Of a stretch of 64,000 bases of DNA, positions 28,584-39,277 are shown piece by piece (position 1 is the first letter of the stretch; the number at the start of each line of letters is the position of its first letter). The stretch covers positions 1 through 64,000 of the forward strand of contig CAJQUW010000533.1 of assembly GCA_907163375.1 (NCBI GenBank). The letters run 5' to 3'. A program made the position numbers and the translations under genes. The notes beneath the pieces were generated by a model. It ran no database searches and was not told where the DNA came from. It saw only the letters and a program-made list of their open reading frames with translations. The DNA comes from Prostheceraeus crozeri. Its lineage: Eukaryota > Platyhelminthes > Polycladida > Euryleptidae.

Positions 28584-31360
28584 CTTAACATCCAAAAGGG
28601 GGAGCATTTCATATGTGACCGTTGTATGAGATCCTTCTGGTCAAATGATAAATTTCAAATACATTATGAATGGTGTAAGCGAGATAAATTGCACATGGAA
28701 CGCATGCCCAAAGATAAAATCTTTTCATATAGAGAGAATGGTAGTGAATTAAGTCCTCTTCGTGTCATCTATGCTGACATCGAATGCTATATTGATGATA
28801 ACATCCACAAGCCAGCAGCCATATCCTGTTATGAGGTATGGCATAATCATTTCCAAAATAAGAATAATAAAATGCACGTCTGGCAAGGTGAGGATTGTAT
28901 ACACAAATTCTTGCAATTCCTGGAAAGTGCTAGTAAATTTCAACAAAAATATGATAGTGAACTCTATCACAGATCATTAAATATGACAGTAGATGATCAG
29001 GTAAAATTTGAAAATTGTAAAGTCTGCTCAAAATGTAATAAAACGTTTGATGAGGGTAGAATTAAGAAAGTGCGCGACCATGATCACATCACTGGTAAAT
29101 TTAGAAACGCACTGTATTCAAGATGCAATTTTTCACTAGGAATGAAACAGCGCACTCTACCCGTTATTTTTCATAACTTCAAAGGCTATGACAGCCACAT
29201 GACAATAAAAGGGGGGTTAGGAGAAATGAAGGGTTGGTTGATGAATGTTATAGCACAAACGAGAGAAAAGTTTATGTCCATGACAGCAAATGTACCAGTT
29301 GATAAGACTAAAGAAAATAAGACAGTCTGCTTTGATATAAAATGTTTAGATTCCTATCAATTCATGACTTCATCACTAGCATCTCTTGTTCAAAATCTTA
29401 AGTCTCTTCCGCTAACTCAAATCTGAAGAAACAATATCTTAACTTGACAGATGAAGTCATCACATGCAAAGGAGTGTTTCCATATGCATACTTTGACAAC
29501 ATTTCTAAACTTAGTGAGACTTCTCTTCCATCAATAGATAAATTTAAAAATGATTTGACTGGTATAGAATGTAGGGTAGAAGATTACAGTCATGCTCAAG
29601 CTGCATGGACAAAATTTGACTGTCAAACGTTTAGCGATTATATCCCGGTGAAAAAAAAACTGTCGGGATGTGTCGGTAAATTGTCGGGAATTGACCGACT
29701 GATTTCGACAGTTTTTTTTCACCGGGATGATCGCCTATCTAAAATTGGATGTATTTTTGCTGGCTGATGTATTTCAGGAGTTTCAACGAGTGGCACTAGA
29801 AGAAGATAAATTAGACCCTATCCACTTTGTCAGTCTTCCAGCCATGTCATTCCAGTCTGCTTTTAAAATGACTGGAGAGACCATCCATCTTTTGCAACAT
29901 CCAGAGATGTATAATTTATTCGAGCGAGGAATTCGCGGTTGTCTCACATTTGTAAATAGGCATCAAATAAAATCAAAAATAGTAGATGATGATCAGATTC
30001 ATCTAAAGCACTATGACCAGAATAATTTATATGGTAGTTCACTATCCAAACCTCTACCTCACTCTGAGTTTAGCTGGCTAGGTGATAGTGAAATTCAACA
30101 TTTCTCCAATCCTTCAAACATACTAGCTATTCCAGATGATGGTGATTGGGGATATTATTTTGAGGTAGATCTTATCTATCCAAATAGTATTAAAAATAAA
30201 ACTGTGGATTTTCCACTTACACCCGAATCAAGTGAAGTGACTGAAGATATGTTTTCGGACTTTATGAAACAATTTCATAAAGATTTAGAAGGGAGTGCAC
30301 AGCCCAAGTATAAGCCTTGTCGTAAACTGTTGCTTGCTCAATTTCATAAAGAAAATTATCTAGCCCACTTTCCCATCTTAAAATTTTATTTAGAAATGGG
30401 CATGATTTTAAAAACAGTTCACCGCATTATCAAATTTAGACAGAAAGCCTTTCTGAAACCCTATATTGATAGTTGCAGCCAGAAACGTGAACTAGCCCAA
30501 AATAATTTTGAAAAGGATTTCTATGAAAATAAGAATAATAGTCTTTTTGGTAAGACGATGGAGGATGTTAGAAAACGTATAAACTATAAACTTGTAAATC
30601 ATAATGATAAATTTCAAAAGTTAGCGGCATCACCTCTCTTTATTGATAGAGATATTATAGATGATGAGTTGGTTGGTATTAAAATGATAAAATCAGAAGT
30701 AGAGTTGTGCAAGGCCATCTACATTGGACAAGCTGTATTAGATTATTCCAAGCTTGAAATGTATTAACTCTTCTATAGAATATTAAAGCCATGTCCTCTA
30801 ATTAAAAACGTGCGTTTGCTGGGTGGTGATACAGACAGTTTCTTTTTAAGTATCGCTGCTCAGAAAGAGTTAAACTTCAATGAAATAGGAAAATCTTTAG
30901 AAAATTATTTTGATACGTCAAATTATCCTACAGATCACCCACTATACTCTACTAAGAATAAAGCAAAATTAGGATGCTTCAAAGATAAAATGGCAGGAAA
31001 AGAAATTAAGGAAATGATTCTTCTTCGTCCTAAAATGTATTTTATGAAACCAAAAGACTCCAGTGACAGTATTATGCACGCAAAAGGCATATGTAAGTCG
31101 ATTGTTGTAAATATGAAACATAGGGTCTATAAGAAGGCCTTTAAAAATAAGTGTGTAACGTTTGTCAACATGACCATCTTAAAATCAAAGACGCATGAGG
31201 TAAAAACTCATACATTTAGAAAGCGAGCACTTTCAGCGTGGGAGGATAAGAGGTGTTGGATAGGACATAGCATATCTCTTCCACATGGACATCCTGATAC
31301 AAGCATGTCACTATCCAAAACAAATAAACTCACACTACCACATTCAGGAGATGTGTAAAT
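28584..31360 (+). pseudogene. Main part of Polinton B DNA polymerase (fossil part)
   Basis: This continues the polymerase whose N-terminal part is at 9795-11050, after the inserted Polinton. Landmarks: zinc finger FICDRCMRSF (28610), exonuclease motif I YADIECYI (28775), an HNH-like zinc module CSKCNKTFDEGRIKKVRDHD (29030), FHNFKGYDSH (29165), motif A HYDQNNLYGSSL (30015), motif B NKNNSLFGKTMEDVRKR (30530), and motif C LLGGDTDSFFLSI (30820). The motif C is uninterrupted, unlike the intein-bearing polymerase of Polinton C. It is a large Polinton polymerase of a different clade. The gene is broken at several places. Confidence 0.8.
29641..29730. mobile_element. Miniature hairpin insertion in the Polinton B polymerase
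   Basis: CCCGGTGAAAAAAAACTGTCG at the left pairs with CGACAGTTTTTTTTCACCGGG at the right, leaving a centre of about 45 bases with further TGTCGG words. This is a classic small foldback element with 21-bp arms. It lies between exonuclease and polymerase motifs. Confidence 0.7.
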
Positions 31361-31539
31361 ATATTCAGTCTCAAATCAGTATTTTGATGATGCTTTTGTT
31401 GACATTCATTGTTGTTTTATGTATCGCTTTAGATTGCACTTCCTTTTGAATATATGCCTACAGTCAGCCCATTCCCCCTATATCTGTGAAAAGACTTTTC
31501 ATACATATATTTTTGTTTCAATAAAATTTTACAATGACT

Positions 31540-33010
31540 TCACTTTGTTTTCCGAAACACTAAAGTTACGAGGGATTTAGTATCTTTGACATGGATGCAC
31601 TCATGTAGACCATTTGTAATTTTGATAGAAATACTAGTAGATGGTATAGTTTGTTTGATAACAGGATGGTAGAAAATAGGTTGAAACATCTTCTCGACTA
31701 TTCCATATAAAGCATCCTTATCATGAATGAAATCACGTAAAATGTGTTCCTTTTTCTCGCCAACAGAAATAGGTAGAATCAAATCACTTTGAATGTAAAG
31801 GTGTTGTTCACGTTTATCAAGTGTCATTGGTGTTTCTATACCAATCGTATGCGCAGCAGTAAACATATTTTGTAGCATTGAAAAACCAAAGGGGTTTTAC
31901 AAATTTTTGCTCAATTGACATTGAATGTCATCACCCAGTTTCAGAACAACGCGTTGATTTTCAATTGAAAACGAAATGTGGTGTGTCTTTACATCATATT
32001 TACTTTTCATCACATGCTTCAACTTCTGTTGTATATAAGGATTTATTACATGAATGAAACTTTCAACTGTATGATATAGACGCGGCATTATATTGATAGC
32101 AACTTTAGTTTCTTGATAAGATTGGTAAATTTTCTTGATGCGATCACCATAGATGTCCACCCTCCATTCATCATTAACTGAATAAGCTTTGGTGTGATAT
32201 TCATGAGAAGCATACACCACACCGCTTCCAATAATAGGTGTTGGATGTTTTACAAAATGACGCAAGGTTGGAGAGAAATAAATTGCAAGTTTGTCATTAT
32301 ATTTCTGAATAACCAACTTATCCTTCTCCGCCATAATTTTCTCTCCATACTTCTTACCCACAGTCTCATTCCATCGTTTTACTAACTCAATAAGTGATAA
32401 AGGTTGAACACCACGCTTCTTTAAAATGATGTAATCTTCACGTTCTATAACATCTTCATCAAATATTTTGAATTTATAATGAAATTTGTTGATTCGATTT
32501 GAATAAACTTTTTTAACATTTGCAGTAACAATTGACGTTAGATGTAGATCGTGCCCAAAACCGAGATGTGGATAGAATTCATTATCCAACCTCAGTGTAG
32601 GACCTTTAGTAAAAGAATGAAAGCAAAGGAACTGTCTCCCATTCCAATGATAGATGGTAAACTCATAAACTTTCTGATCCTCATTCTTCATGATGGAAGT
32701 ATTACCACTATTGAATGCCTTAATAATTTTCTCATTCCCAAATGGACCATAATAATCTGATTTTATCTGAATCCATTCATAGTTCCACGTTCCATCTGAC
32801 GTTAAATTGTATGGGCACTGGAATGTATTATTCATCGTAATTCCATCATGGGTGCGAGGAGTCAATATCATTTCTTCGAAATCATTCACATTCTGAATAT
32901 TGCTATCATAGCAAATACTAGAAACGCCCACCTCCCATTCGCCTTCTAGATGTGGTGAGCGATTTAATTCTACTCGAACGTCTGATGGTTTATTATCAGG
33001 AAATTTTTTT
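31540..33010 (-). pseudogene. Penton-like minor capsid paralogue 1 of Polinton B (fossil part)
   Basis: The gene starts upstream of the large frame (31897-32931) with EGEWEVGVSSICYD, the conserved N-terminal strand of Polinton penton-like proteins. The body holds FYPHLGFGHD and a repeated MPRLYHTVESFI-type helix, and the C-terminal end (31540-31878) has STSISIKI...LVTLVF like its paralogue. A second copy lies directly upstream at 33108-34505. Two different penton-like proteins could form hetero-oligomeric vertices, or a penton plus a fibre base; this is inference. The gene is broken. Confidence 0.55.
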
Positions 33011-33107
33011 ATAGAAGCATTGCTGGGTAAGTAAATTTTTGAAACGAATCTCTATTTTCACTTTCCATACTAATCACATTGGAAAAATATATTAGCAAAC
33101 TTTTGCA

Positions 33108-34505
33108 TTAACTCTTCATTCGGAAATGGAGTGTGATACTTGTTATAGCATCTTTATGAAAAGGAATCAACGCACCATCATCGTCATAAATTGCAACATC
33201 AATTTGTGGGATGTAGTTTGATTTCAGCTTTGTATAATGCACTTTCTTGAAAGTATGCTCAGATAAAATACTGCAGCTTTTTGGCTGGTATGGCATCATT
33301 GCTAGCAGTGGAGCTTCAACATCTCCCACACGTACATCTTCACCAATATTGGAATATGACTGAAAATAGTTAATACGACGCGATAGTGACATGTCTGCGC
33401 CAGCTTTGGCTACAGTACCACTTTTAAATATATTTTGATCAAAACCCAAAATGTCCATTAGAGTTTTATCCATAATTAGTTCAATATCTTTCCCACTTAC
33501 AGTGACAGACAAAGAACCTTCTTTTTCAGAAAATGAAATATGTTGCTCATTAATCACTTCATTCAAGTAGTCTACAACCAATTTAACCGAAGTAATAATG
33601 CGAGGCATCAACACTCTTGTTTCATGTAAGATACCACCTAAAGGCTCTACACACTTTCTGTATAAAGATACGGTCCATTCTGTATCAAATTGATTTGGCC
33701 TTTCACATGGTAAATGTTGCATATCAGATTTTCCATGAACAGCTGCAGAACGATGTCGTAAGAAGTGATGAAAATCTTTTGAACAAACTAATACTAGATC
33801 ATCATCATTTAATTTACTTATTGCAATATGATTAGATGATTTGATATAAGTCAATGTTGCCACTTGTTTACCATCAACTCGAAGGAGACAATTAAATTTC
33901 TTCAATAATGTTTCAGGAGTCATGTTTGTCTTTCTTGGCTTAATCACAATCTCCTTCACCAACGTCTTCTCATTTTTTGGAATAAGATCTACATAATAAG
34001 CTTCCTCTCGATATATTAACTGTTTATGACCACTTGGGTGGTAATTAACGCTATAATTATCATAGCTTGTTAAGGTGCTAGCGAGGTAACCTAAATCATT
34101 TCTTAAACTGGAACTCAAAGCAACAATCCAATCTTTCTCAACTAGTACATAATTATGATCACCATTGTGCGGAGTAAATTGGACAATGTGTTTGCACGCT
34201 TTATTCAGGAAATCATAAACGAATTTCTGACATGATAGAAGATCTTTCTTCGGCCATTGTGGAATGTATACTCGGAAGCCATTTTCACATTGGTAAGCAG
34301 CTGTGCGTCTGATATTAACAGTCATCACCTCATGATCAAAAGTATGGACACAGTTACTGTGAACAAGTTGTGTGACCCCTACTTCCCACTCTCCATTCAG
34401 CTGTTGTATATCATCAATGGGAGTAGAAAAGATAGCGGCTCGATTACTAGCAAATCTATTTGTTGGTGCATTGCTAAGCAAAATATGGTAAAACGACATT
34501 TTCAT
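33108..34505 (-). CDS. Penton-like minor capsid paralogue 2 of Polinton B (fossil part)
   Basis: The 465-residue frame is open. It has LNGEWEVGVTQLVHSN near the N-terminus, a repeated layout of two similar halves (each with a RVYIP/RVLMPRI-type segment followed by a helix of about 30 residues), LGFDQNIF, and a C-terminal end IPQIDVAIYDDDGALIPF then ITLHFRMK, the penton-like tail signature. It is the paralogue of 31540-33010. The internal duplication suggests that the lineage doubled a domain before duplicating the gene. Confidence 0.6.
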   Translation of the reverse strand: MKMSFYHILLSNAPTNRFASNRAAIFSTPIDDIQQLNGEWEVGVTQLVHSNCVHTFDHEVMTVNIRRTAAYQCENGFRVYIPQWPKKDLLSCQKFVYDFLNKACKHIVQFTPHNGDHNYVLVEKDWIVALSSSLRNDLGYLASTLTSYDNYSVNYHPSGHKQLIYREEAYYVDLIPKNEKTLVKEIVIKPRKTNMTPETLLKKFNCLLRVDGKQVATLTYIKSSNHIAISKLNDDDLVLVCSKDFHHFLRHRSAAVHGKSDMQHLPCERPNQFDTEWTVSLYRKCVEPLGGILHETRVLMPRIITSVKLVVDYLNEVINEQHISFSEKEGSLSVTVSGKDIELIMDKTLMDILGFDQNIFKSGTVAKAGADMSLSRRINYFQSYSNIGEDVRVGDVEAPLLAMMPYQPKSCSILSEHTFKKVHYTKLKSNYIPQIDVAIYDDDGALIPFHKDAITSITLHFRMKS

Positions 34506-34531
34506 ATTCTGGTGATCTATATATTACCAAT

Positions 34532-34900
34532 TTGCACACCATCATGAAAACTTGGATTTTGGATTCTCAACAATACATCAAAGTTGATCGCAATGGAAAC
34601 GTTCATTTCAAACATTCTCATGGAAATACATCGAGAGGAATTACATTAACATGGCGGCAATTTTTTAATCTTAATGACATCATGAGGGATTTGGAATATT
34701 TTGAAACGCTAAAATTCATCTCTTTGGGTAATCAAGTTTGGCTTCAACATTACAGAAATGAAATTCAAATCTGTCATTCTGATTCCTCAATCTATTTTTC
34801 ATTTCGCAAATACAATTGGGAAAAATATAAAAGATGGATACATTGCTCCATTATGTCATTTATTCGTCGAGAGTTCATCGCTTTGCTATGCAAATCTTAA
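34532..34900 (+). CDS. PC4-like protein, copy 1, Polinton B (fossil part)
   Basis: The protein has a pattern like the ssDNA-binding transcription coactivator PC4: a strand pair (QYIKVDRNGNVHFKHS), then RGITLTWRQFFNLNDIM, which aligns with the GISLTLEQW...L motif of PC4. About 122 residues, open frame. The next gene (34922-35407) is a diverged tandem copy. PC4-like proteins in large DNA viruses act in late transcription or ssDNA binding. The identification rests on one motif and the strand order, so it is tentative. Confidence 0.4.
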   Translation: MHTIMKTWILDSQQYIKVDRNGNVHFKHSHGNTSRGITLTWRQFFNLNDIMRDLEYFETLKFISLGNQVWLQHYRNEIQICHSDSSIYFSFRKYNWEKYKRWIHCSIMSFIRREFIALLCKS

Positions 34901-34921
34901 TCAGACACCACCTTCAACACA

Positions 34922-35407
34922 ATGTTACGCTCCATCATGAAGAGTTGGAAATTAGATTCCCTACAACATGTTCAGATTGATTATGATCAAAACGTTTATT
35001 TCAAAGACTATACTGGAAATATGAGAACAGAATTTGCTTTATCATATCGACATTTTCAGTGCCTAAATCATGTCATGAAGGACTTGAAATACTTCTATAT
35101 GAAAAGACATTCACGCATAGGAAATCGCATATGGTTGCGACTTAAAAAGCAACGAATACAAATCTATCATTCCCAACTTTCTATCTGCTTCACACTTCAT
35201 CAAGGTAGTTGGGAAAAGTATAATAGGAAGATACATAGCTCTATTTACTCATTTTTTCATCATGAGACGTCATCGTTACACCATCGTCAACATTCTCCGC
35301 CGCATCAGACTCTATGCCAAAATCGATCTCGCAACATTACAGCAACAAATTCCAAACAGCAAGTACCATCCGGGTCGACCTCAAATGTTAGTGGTGAAGA
35401 TGAGTAA
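34922..35407 (+). CDS. PC4-like protein, copy 2, Polinton B (fossil part)
   Basis: This aligns with the previous gene along 100 residues: MKSWKLDSLQHVQIDYDQNV against MKTWILDSQQYIKVDRNGNV, then FALSYRHFQCLNHVMKDLKY against ITLTWRQFFNLNDIMRDLEY, and SWEKYNRKIHSSI against NWEKYKRWIHCSI. It has an added histidine- and serine-rich tail. The 22-base gap and shared layout show tandem duplication. Its 3' part overlaps another frame that leads into the TBP-like remnant. Confidence 0.45.
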   Translation: MLRSIMKSWKLDSLQHVQIDYDQNVYFKDYTGNMRTEFALSYRHFQCLNHVMKDLKYFYMKRHSRIGNRIWLRLKKQRIQIYHSQLSICFTLHQGSWEKYNRKIHSSIYSFFHHETSSLHHRQHSPPHQTLCQNRSRNITATNSKQQVPSGSTSNVSGEDE

Positions 35408-35805
35408 TTTACGGAACCTTCAACATTTTCCAAACAGGACAGTACAAATTCTCGGCACCCTTTCTCATTCATCGGCGCGGTTAATGCGCTTAGAACTGCA
35501 GAAGCTACTACGCCGGATATGGAAGAGGGAGAAGTGTGTGATGTCCAATCTGACTGTGAACCATATGGTGATCTCTACTCAATTGAGTGAAAATGTATCG
35601 TTTTCGAAGATTCAATGCGGCAGCTACAATTTGTGTTATGAGCCAGAACTTTTCCTGCAGCTCTCATTAATCGTTGGAATCCTGTACATATTGCAATCTT
35701 TCACAACAGTAAAATTTTCATTACTGGACTGAAATCAAAAGTGCAAGCAGATACAATCCTAGACCATTTAATCGAATATGTACATACCCAGCGGATTGTG
35801 AAATA
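35400..35805 (+). pseudogene. TBP-like repeat remnant, Polinton B (fossil part)
   Basis: The last 50 codons read FPAALINRWNPVHIAIFHNS, KIFITGLKSKVQAD and LDHLIEYV. This matches the second half of a TATA-binding-protein repeat, where families read FPxLIxRxxxPxxxxLIFxSGKxxxTGAKxxxxA. The preceding sequence is diverged and in several frames. Together with the neighbouring PC4-like genes this points to a small virus-type transcription module. Only one repeat is recognisable, so this is tentative. The gene is broken. Confidence 0.4.
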
Positions 35806-35901
35806 AAAACAATTTTTATTCCAATATGATGATGTTTTATTTCTAATCATTATAGAACTTACAAATCATCTTTTCATTAGAAGATGAGTTACATGAAAAC
35901 A

Positions 35902-36309
35902 TCATGAAAACTTTTGAATAACAGATTTAAATCGACGTACATGCAAACGTTTTAAAATGAAACACAATACGAAAGCACCACAAGTTGATGAAAGTGAATG
36001 TTGTAGCATGCGCTCATTTCGTTGATATTGACGAGTATGTCTTCTCAACCACTGCTGTGTTGGTATATTTGGAGGTTGAGCAAGAGAGTCAAATAGTTCA
36101 CCGCGTCTGCCTTTTCCAATAAAGATAGCTTTCCAATGTTCACCTTCTAAATTCTTTGACTGAGTGTTCAATACAATAAAGATGGGATACTGTTTTACTG
36201 TAGTTGGTAGGGTATCTAGCGAATAGACATTATCAAAAGCTTTCAACGTAGCTTCATCTGCATTACGCTGTACTTTAGCTTTAATATCGTCAGCATTCAA
36301 CCAACTCAT
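35902..36309 (-). CDS. Adenain-like cysteine protease of Polinton B (fossil part)
   Basis: The 135-residue frame is open and shows catalytic order His in EGEHWKAIFIG (about residue 59), Asp in LFDSLAQPP (about 74), Cys in SSTCGAFVLCFIL (about 110). It is the maturation protease of the Polinton/adenovirus type. Its start codon overlaps the stop of the major capsid gene upstream, so the two were likely expressed as a unit. It is only distantly related to the protease at 13388-13813. Confidence 0.85.
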   Translation of the reverse strand: MSWLNADDIKAKVQRNADEATLKAFDNVYSLDTLPTTVKQYPIFIVLNTQSKNLEGEHWKAIFIGKGRRGELFDSLAQPPNIPTQQWLRRHTRQYQRNERMLQHSLSSTCGAFVLCFILKRLHVRRFKSVIQKFS

Positions 36310-37571
36310 TAACGATTATAGTGAAGAATCACGTAACAATACTTAGTTATTTCAATATTTGAATCAAAAACTGCATAAATCAATACATTGATCGTCGCAG
36401 CTAGCGTTGTTTTAAACTCCAGATCCAAGCGAATATCATGAGGAACGTTAGCTTGACGATAAGGTGCACTAATATCACTGTCGGCAGTCAAATCAAATGC
36501 ATAAATAGTATAGCCATTCTTAAACTCTTTCATTGTAAGCCCGTTGGTGTCGTCTGTGTTGTAAAAGACAAAGACATTCATATGGTCAACATAGCTGAGC
36601 AAAAAGTCTGGTCTATAGGGCGGTCCAGGATGACTGACACCATTTACACGCAAAGCAATTTCACCTAAATTGTTGTGTTTGAAGTTGAAAGTATTCTTCT
36701 TGACATTGCCATTGAATGCATCATTTTCAACCATTGCTACCATTAGGAGTTTTGGTGCTTCTGATGGAAAAAGACCATCTTTCATAAAACTCTTTTGATC
36801 TTTAGGAATAGTAAATGTGAGAAGCTTTGTATGTTGAATGGGATAAATGGCATTGTTGCGGTTAAGACCCTCAGCATGTCCTCTAATTACACTTGGATTA
36901 GCTACCACTCGACGAATGTATAGCGTAAGATCCTCCACATGGATTTTAAAATTGACAACTTTAGCATATGCATTCAACAAAAATTCAGGCTTGTTCAATG
37001 TAAGCTTGACTCGCATGCTGGTATTACAGAGTAAAACCTTTGACTGTCTGAAGAAGTCAAGACTTAGTGGACCATATAGCTGACATACTTTACTATCTTT
37101 AGTCAAAGCAGATCGCTTTACAAAACCAGTGTTTGTCTCACTATCAAATTGTGTTGCTTGATCTCTATACCATCCTATTGCTTCCATATGACTCTTTTGT
37201 GCTGACGGATGAAACTGTGATAGGGCATTGAAATATGCTTTATATGGATAATCGCTTTGTCCACCTTCTACCTGTTGCTCTCCAATAGTTAGAGAAACAT
37301 CACGAAAAAATGTTGCCAGCGGTAAATTGTTCAGACCAACTTTATGTGTAGCATCGATGTTAGTACCATCTGCTTGCTGAATTCTGAACCGCACATCAAC
37401 CATCGCATAACTTAAATCAATGTAGTCATCACTAGCGCCAGGAATGACAAATTCAATTGGGCCAGTATTCTCAGCAGTTCGAGGATGATATTCTACAATA
37501 CTTGAACTAAGAATATCTGTCTGTATCGCTTGTTGATCAAACAAACAAAAATTTGAAGTTTTACACTCCAT
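36309..37571 (-). CDS. Major capsid protein of Polinton B (fossil part)
   Basis: The 420-residue frame is open. It starts MECKTSNFCLFDQQAIQTD and shows the family signature GPIEFVIPGASDDYIDLS, then FFRDVSLTIGEQQVEGG and DYPYKAYFNALSQFH. Near the C-terminus is YAFDLTADSD and DIRLDLEFKTTL. These are features of the double jelly-roll capsid protein of animal Polintons (the F54H12.2-like annotation group). It builds the hexagonal lattice of the shell. It is in one block with the protease, basic proteins and integrase on the same strand. Confidence 0.85.
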   Translation of the reverse strand: MECKTSNFCLFDQQAIQTDILSSSIVEYHPRTAENTGPIEFVIPGASDDYIDLSYAMVDVRFRIQQADGTNIDATHKVGLNNLPLATFFRDVSLTIGEQQVEGGQSDYPYKAYFNALSQFHPSAQKSHMEAIGWYRDQATQFDSETNTGFVKRSALTKDSKVCQLYGPLSLDFFRQSKVLLCNTSMRVKLTLNKPEFLLNAYAKVVNFKIHVEDLTLYIRRVVANPSVIRGHAEGLNRNNAIYPIQHTKLLTFTIPKDQKSFMKDGLFPSEAPKLLMVAMVENDAFNGNVKKNTFNFKHNNLGEIALRVNGVSHPGPPYRPDFLLSYVDHMNVFVFYNTDDTNGLTMKEFKNGYTIYAFDLTADSDISAPYRQANVPHDIRLDLEFKTTLAATINVLIYAVFDSNIEITKYCYVILHYNR

Positions 37572-37589
37572 GATTAGAAGCTATGACAG

Positions 37590-37800
37590 CGTCATCGTCT
37601 AGCACGCGATGAAGGATTAGAGCGTGCACGGCGTTTGCGTGAATGCCTTTTCTTAGATTTGCGTGAAGTTCGCCTCTTACCAGCTCAGCACTGTTTTCTT
37701 TTTCTTCTAACATTCATTCGTTTAGGTGCTTTCTTTTGTTGAGTAGCATTAAAAGTTTGCTGTAATGTTCTTAAATCGCGTTCCTTACCACGAAACTTAA
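37590..37800 (-). pseudogene. Arginine-rich basic protein of Polinton B (fossil part)
   Basis: The frame is extremely basic (NVRRKRKQC; KRRTSRKSKKRHSRKRRAR). It resembles adenovirus core proteins VII and mu, which condense DNA in the virion. It lies directly upstream of the major capsid gene on the same strand. The gene is broken. Confidence 0.45.
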
Positions 37801-37823
37801 ATGAACACACACTACACTTACAC

Positions 37824-38075
37824 TTACAGTTTTTTTGAAGTACTCTTTATATTTTTTCCACTGCCAATATCATTGACAACATCGCCAGGAAAGCCAACAG
37901 CATTACTTAAAACAGATCGTTTTAAAGTTTTTCCGACAGTAGATAAGAGAGGAGTTACAACAGATTTCAGCGCACCAAATATGCTACCTCCACGTTGACG
38001 GCGAGCACCACTGTAAGTTGTACCCACGCCACTTAGACAGGAGGGGCGTGAATAAAACGATGCAGTCGGATTCAT
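37824..38075 (-). CDS. Small amphipathic virion protein of Polinton B (fossil part)
   Basis: The 83-residue frame has GARRQRGGSIFGALKSVVTP: a basic stretch, a double glycine as possible protease site, and an amphipathic segment, then FPGDVVNDIGSG. This is the layout of adenovirus pVI/pX-like proteins. It lies between the basic protein and the integrase on the same strand. Confidence 0.5.
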   Translation of the reverse strand: MNPTASFYSRPSCLSGVGTTYSGARRQRGGSIFGALKSVVTPLLSTVGKTLKRSVLSNAVGFPGDVVNDIGSGKNIKSTSKKL

Positions 38076-38165
38076 TACTTAAATCTTGAACTCGCAAGTT
38101 ATAGTTTTGCATAAATTACTTGCGATCACTTTGATGAAAAATGTCTGCACGACGCATCCAAGAGT

Positions 38166-39206
38166 TCATACTTGAAGGATAACCGAGCCATTTAACAAGA
38201 CACCATTCTTCGCCTTGACGTTTTTTGCAACGGATGATTTCTCTACTAAATATGTTTCACTTTCAGTGACTACCTCAATCTCATCACGGTAAAAGCTGCC
38301 ATCTATTTCTTCATTATCGTAATCTTTTAACTTGTAAGTTGTGGGAGAGTCTTTTTTATTGATGTTTGAAACTGTAAGAATTTCTTCTATCCAATTTGGG
38401 AGATAATCTTTGGCAAGAACACTCTTCACTTTTGATATGCGAACTTTATCGCCTATTTTTACATCACTTTTTGCATTATTACGCTTACGTTGGAATGTTT
38501 TACGCACTTCATCTACATTGTCAGCATTCACATCTGCTGGTCTGAGTCCAATAGAGCGATGCACAGAGTGATTGTAGCCATAAAGCGTATCTTGTAGAAT
38601 CTTTGTCCAATTTTGTGTTAAGTGGGCAGAAAAATGTCGCCACAAGCGATTTTTCAATGTGCGGTTAAAACGTTCAACTAATGCAGCCTTATAGGCACTC
38701 TTTACATTAAACAACTCGATGTCATATCTCTCAAACAATCTTCCCACATGCTGATTTTCGAACTCTTTTCCTTGATCACTCTGAATTCTCTTTAAAATGC
38801 GACCCTCTTGGAAAATTGACTGGAATGCTTTTTTTAAAGTTATTATTTTTAAAGTTTATAGTTTTTGCCACTGTTCATCAATGTCATAAGTAATATAATG
38901 ACGGGTACGGTACTTCTTTTTCGCTTGTTTGTGGAGTGTATAGGTAGCCTGACCCTTTAACCATTGTTTAACTTGTGATTGCGGAAGACCACTAGCTTTT
39001 GACAATTTCTTTATAGATGCAAATCCTGCAGGATGTCTTACATCATAATACATTGACTTTAAAAGTTCATGTGATGACGACGGAATCATTCTCCTTCTTC
39101 TCATGTTTTTGCTTTCTTGCCTTTTTACACTTACAACAGCCACAAGATTTAGCAGATTTACGTTCATGTTCACATTGCTTAGGAGTCTCACTGTAAGAGC
39201 TGGCAC
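38166..39206 (-). pseudogene. Integrase of Polinton B (fossil part)
   Basis: The N-terminal part has a helix-turn-helix-like zinc module region (GFASIKKLSKASGL, QSQVKQWLKGQATYT) preceding DEQWQKL. The C-terminal part carries the end of the catalytic core (ALVERFNRTLKNRLWRH, YNHSVHRSIGLRPADV) and a chromodomain/SH3-like tail with VRISKVKSV and GSFYRDEIEVV. It inserts element ends with a 6-bp duplication. The catalytic core between is incomplete. It is a different clade from the integrase at 13820-14956 and lacks a phospholipase domain. Confidence 0.8.
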
Positions 39207-39277
39207 AGCAAGTACATGTTACATCAACGTGCACCTCCGGCGGTTCATTACATGACATGCAACACATCTGCTTCATA

